Positions 60,677 to 64,000 of a DNA stretch of 64,000 nt are shown here, piece by piece (the stretch's first letter is position 1; each line of letters starts with the position of its first letter). Where the stretch lies: the NCBI GenBank assembly GCA_002007465.1, contig LNAC01000039.1:3309159-3373158 (forward strand), in the 5' to 3' direction. The notes under the pieces were generated by a model. It worked only from the letters and a program-made list of their open reading frames with translations, searched no databases and was not told the origin of the DNA. This DNA comes from Ailurus styani (Eukaryota > Chordata > Mammalia > Carnivora > Ailuridae). A program made the translations under genes and the position numbers.

Positions 60677-60858
60677 CCAGTGGTTCTCAATGCTGATTGC
60701 TCATTAGAATGACCTAAGTAGCTTAAATTAAAACAGACATAATCAGCCAATGTAAGCCCTCCTCTACAAAAATGTCTGGGAGTATGACCTGGGCATCAGT
60801 ACTTTCTAAATAATTGCCAGTTAATGCTAACGTGCAGCCAGTGTTGAGAAACACCAGT
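60677..60858 (+). repeat. MER20 (hAT-Charlie)
   Basis: Starts CCAGTGGTTCTCAATGCTGA, includes GACCTGGGCATCAGTACTTT and ends 'gtgcagccagtgttgagaaacaccag'; near-symmetric ends. Confidence 0.85.
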
Positions 60859-61384
60859 CTACCAATCAGAGTATTTCCATCTTCCCAGCCACTTGCATTG
60901 GTTTAGGAAGCTCAAAGTTAGCTTGTGTCTTTTCCCAAGCTACATGAGTTGATTGTGGTGGACATAAGCAGCCTAATCAGCATAGCTCAGGACTTTGGTT
61001 TTATGAATGTGGCTATGTTCTCAGTTTCATCTCTTTGTCATTGAAGAAACCCTGCCTTGGGATGCAGGTCTTACTTGGAGGAAGATACAATTCCTTGGTT
61101 GAATTTTCTGTCTCAGCTGAGTTCTGACAAAGACTTTCTCCTTGACTGTACTTTAGTTAGCCTCCTTGAAGCCCTCTTCTCTACTAGGCCTCAACCTTGG
61201 CCTACCATATCCATGTCAGTCTTTGCTGAGTCTAGTTTTAGCAAGAATCCTGCTAAGTCAATTCCCATTTTGTCATAAAAGCTCTTTGGGAAGGGGACTG
61301 TACTGGTTGGCTTTTTCCTGTAGTTTCTAACATATTGACTTTCACCTAAGCTTTGCACATGGATGAGTTTGCTAATGAGTTGTT

Positions 61385-61510
61385 CAGTTGATCAGTATTC
61401 ACTGAGCATTTACTATATACTATGTACTAGATACTGTGCTAGGTGCAAGCCACACAGTGATGAACAACCTAAACGTGATCCTTATCTCAGAATTTACAAG
61501 CTTGAAATCC
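61385..61510 (-). repeat. L2 LINE 3' end
   Basis: Antisense: 'ttcactgagcatttactatatactatgtactagatactgtgctagg' and 'cacagtgatgaacaacc'. Confidence 0.75.
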
Positions 61511-61861
61511 AAATCTGTTTCTGTTATCTCAGTCATTATAAGGAAGCTTCCATTTTTTTTAATGGGTATAATGTAACTAGATAGAGTTTCTCAAAAGTTG
61601 CTCCATATCATTTTTGTATGGGGTATGGTTACAGTAAGTAAATGAATCTGTTCATTGCAACACAGCTGCTTCTGAAGATAACCATCAGGACTAGGCCTTA
61701 CCTGGTTAGCATATAATCAGAAGGCAGTAGAAGAAAGATTTTCCCAAGCAGTCTGACAGAGAACTGCAAGGACTTTGCAATAAGCCCAGCTGAATTTTGC
61801 ATGGTCTTATATATCCAAGTAAGAGACCTGGTTCCTTGAACATTTCCTGGGTAGAGAAGTA

Positions 61862-61925
61862 ATATAGCAAAGTAATTAAGAATATGAATACTGGAACCAA
61901 AATGCTTGGGTTGGAATCCTGGTTC
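61862..61925 (+). repeat. MIR, left part
   Basis: Sense MIR 5' half: 'aagtaattaagaatatgaatactggaaccaaaatgcttgggttggaatcctgg'. Interrupted by an LTR and resumes near 62540. Confidence 0.65.
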
Positions 61926-61929
61926 CCTT

Positions 61930-62535
61930 ACTGAAACCCAGGTTCGGCTGCCTGTTGCTCAGAAGGCCAGTATCAAGAGAAGAAAGGAATATGAGCTTTA
62001 TTCAGGAGGCTGACCAGCTGGGTAGAAGGCAAGCTCTTGTCCAAAGGCCAACTCCGAGGTTTCTGCCTGGCCCAAAGATTTTAAAAGGGATTTGATCAGG
62101 TAAGGGAGTACAGTGGTCTGTGACATTTCTTGATTTTCTTGGTGCAGATTTGATGATGCCAGCTCAGACTTATCTTGGTGCTTGGAGGTTGTGTAAGAGG
62201 GTCTGGTTCCTTGGTACCTGGGGGTAGTTGTGCAGGAGTACTCTGTTCTTTCTGCAAAGGAGGGCAAGAGCTACAGATGAGGGTTAGTAAAGTCATTGTG
62301 TGACCTTAAAGAGAAAAAAATGTTTTACTAAAAGATTACTGGCCCAAGGTGGCCTCAAGCAGACTTGCTGGCCTCTATGGGCTAGGAATGTTCTGATCCT
62401 TCATTCCCCCAAGGCCAGTGGTGTGCCAGTCTCAAAGAAAGTAAATTAGTTCTGTTACAGACCAAGGGCCTTAAGACAGCAGGTGAGGGAGTGTGTCAAC
62501 TTGAAGCAAGTTAACCCTTCAGACCAGCTGGAATA
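61930..62535 (-). repeat. LTR (endogenous retrovirus type) inside a MIR
   Basis: Less AT-rich block with 'atgagctttattcagg' (antisense polyadenylation signal) and 'aggctgaccagctgggtag...ggcaagctcttgtccaaagg'. No coding remnants. Ends inferred from the broken MIR. Confidence 0.6.
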
Positions 62536-62537
62536 CT

Positions 62538-62740
62538 GTTACACAGTTCTACCACTTCTGAGGTTTTTGATAATGGACAAGTTACTTCTTTTGTGCTTTA
62601 GTTTCCTTATCTATCTGTAAAGTGGGAATAATAATAATACCACCAATTTTATAGAATGTGAGAGGCATATATTTAAGTGGTATACCTTTAAAACCCTTAT
62701 AAAAGGGTTTGCCCTTTAAATATGGCACATGGTAAACCCT
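62538..62740 (+). repeat. MIR, right part
   Basis: Sense: 'gttctaccacttctgagg', 'ggacaagttacttcttttgtgctttagtttccttatc', 'tgtaaagtgggaataataata'. Confidence 0.8.
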
Positions 62741-63694
62741 TATATCAGTATTTGCTATTTAATGATGTTGATGATGAAGATGGACCCATTTATTTATGTC
62801 TCAAATTCTCTTACTGAGTTTATGGCAGTTTTCTTATGAGATCTTTTAAAATATGAGCAGAAACTTCATATGTATTTTGTAGAAGAGAGTAATCGTCCAA
62901 GATTAGTTTGTACTTCCCCTTTTTGCACCTATGAGAGAGGGAAATAAATCATCTTCATCATTGGACTCCAATCCTGCTTTGTAGGGCCTATGAGGATCTG
63001 GTGCTGTGTAGTGAGTTAAGCAGGTGGTTCTTGCTCTCTTGGAGTTTACCTTCCAAGACTGACAACATCAGTTTAGATGATCAGGTACAGGTCACAAAAA
63101 TAGTGGATTGTGAGTTGACCAGACACTTTAAACATGGAAAACATCCCATATAATGGAAGACTACTATAATACAATCCAGTATAGTGTAGAATTTAGTATA
63201 GGATGAATATATCTCATACACAATTTTGGAGTAAATACTTAAAGGAAATTATACTAGAATCATACAGTATGGATCTCTACAAGAGCAATTAACATATTTA
63301 TGCTGTGCAGAGGTAATTGATTTGGGACAGGGAGGGAGGAATCGGGGAGCAAAAAATAATGTAAATTGTATGAGGCTAAAGACAGATGATCCTGTAGCTA
63401 CGATGTAATAAAGCAGTGTGGAATGGTGAGAAGGTAATGGATTGGGGGGCTTGAGTGAACCTGGGCAAATCATGGCTCAGCCACCGACAAACTATGTGGC
63501 CTCTCTAGAGCTCTCTGAATTGTGAAATTACTGTATTTTCCCCTTCCAGCTGTGGCCGCAGAAAGAGGCAGATTTGTGGCTCACCTTACAAACAAGTGTA
63601 TACAGCTGTGCTTTTTAACTTCCATTCTGGCTTTTTTTTTTTTGAATGTCACAATTGTTCTTTCCTTTCCTGTATGCTTATTAATGGGACAAGA

Positions 63695-64000
63695 AGGTTA
63701 GTATTGTATTAGTATGCTTGGGCTCCCATAACAAAATACCACAGACTGGTGGGCTTAAACAACAGAAACGTATTTTCTCACAGTTCTGGAGGCTAGAAGT
63801 CCAAGATCAAGGTGTTGGCAGGGTTGGTTTCTCCTGAGGCCTCTCTCCTTGACTTGCAGATGGCTATCTTTTCCCTCTGCCTTCACATGGTCCTTCCTCT
63901 TTTGCATGTCTGTGTCCTAATCTTATGCATGTCTGTGTCCTAATTCTTATGAATCAATTGGATTAGGGTCTACCCTAAAGACCTCGTTTTAATGTAATCA
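63695..64000 (-). repeat. MLT1-type LTR (MaLR), cut by the window edge
   Basis: Antisense: 'ctcccataacaaaataccacagactgg', 'acagttctggaggctagaagtccaagatcaagg', 'cctctctccttgacttgcagatggc', 'ggattagggtctaccctaaag'. An imperfect duplication of 'gcatgtctgtgtcctaat' occurs near 63904 and 63928. Confidence 0.85.

Larger units (their letters stand above)
32893..64000 (+). other. AFG1L: AFG1L intron, 5' part (runs past the window edge)
   Basis: At least 31 kb with no AFG1L exon found by eye and no other gene. It contains an antisense L1 cluster (36.2-41.4 kb), a long sense L1 (53.9-58.0 kb), many SINEs and old DNA transposon relics. Stretches without recognised repeats are 32893-33440, 34330-35220, 41400-42255, 42485-43415, 44110-44390, 44625-45045, 45985-47020, 47246-51039, 51979-53860, 58480-60180, 60860-61380 and 62741-63690. 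A missed short exon cannot be excluded. Confidence 0.7.

Noticed and set aside
63551..63600. Acceptor-like CCCCTTCCAG followed by open sequence, possibly the next AFG1L exon
   Set aside because: The translation does not match the expected AFG1L continuation in any phase.
1..64000. CRISPR arrays, operons, phage or other prokaryotic systems
   Set aside because: No regularly spaced repeats, no dense coding and clear mammalian introns and SINEs; the window is nuclear vertebrate DNA.

Overview
This window is nuclear DNA from a mammal, almost certainly a carnivoran and probably a mustelid (ferret, mink, badger or otter relatives). The evidence is more than 30 copies of the tRNA-Lys-derived CAN SINE (SINEC) found only in Carnivora. 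Many carry the head sequence 'TTAAAGCCTCTGCCTTCGGC' and a body ending 'GCCTACTTGTGATCTCTC', which I associate with mustelid subfamilies. The window is AT-rich, LINE-rich and intron-like. No long ORF is a real intact gene.

The only protein-coding content I can support is four consecutive internal exons, on the + strand, of AFG1L (also LACE1), the mitochondrial AFG1-like AAA/P-loop ATPase. They lie at 952-1053, 1989-2119, 11565-11664 and 32834-32892. All four have AG/GT splice sites and compatible phases (1, 0, 1, 0 at the exon ends). Together they encode about 131 residues: the end of Walker A (GTGKT), Walker B (LLCFDEFQ) and the sensor-1 strand (ATSNRPPE). The first coding exons lie before the window. 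I found no further AFG1L exon after 32892, so the last 31 kb is read as intron.

The rest is intron filled with repeats in layers. Old layers: MIR, L2, MER20, hAT-like and Tigger-like DNA transposon relics, and old L1 in both orientations. Intermediate layer: LTRs (about 11.95-12.56 kb, 61.93-62.54 kb and an MLT1-type LTR cut by the right edge) and carnivore L1 3' ends. Young layer: CAN SINEs with exact 13-17 bp target-site duplications. Dense clusters are 21-29 kb, 36-41 kb (mostly antisense L1) and 53.9-58.0 kb (one long, internally deleted sense L1). Stretches with few repeats are 8.8-11.4 kb, 46.0-47.0 kb, 47.25-51.04 kb and 58.5-60.2 kb.

I see no previously undescribed biological system here. 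The most useful unusual points are: a 114-bp tandem duplication joined by a single N (59961-60189), which looks like an assembly artefact; a 16-bp inverted repeat at 22942/23614 that fits an inversion formed by recombination between two SINEs; a double SINE insertion into one target at 45.6-46.0 kb, with a CTTT microsatellite grown from the SINE tail; a possible orphan terminal exon at 16522-16617; and motif pairs in unique intron DNA (a C/EBP-like palindrome at 10966, and two TAATTA cores 10 bp apart at 48468 and 48478).
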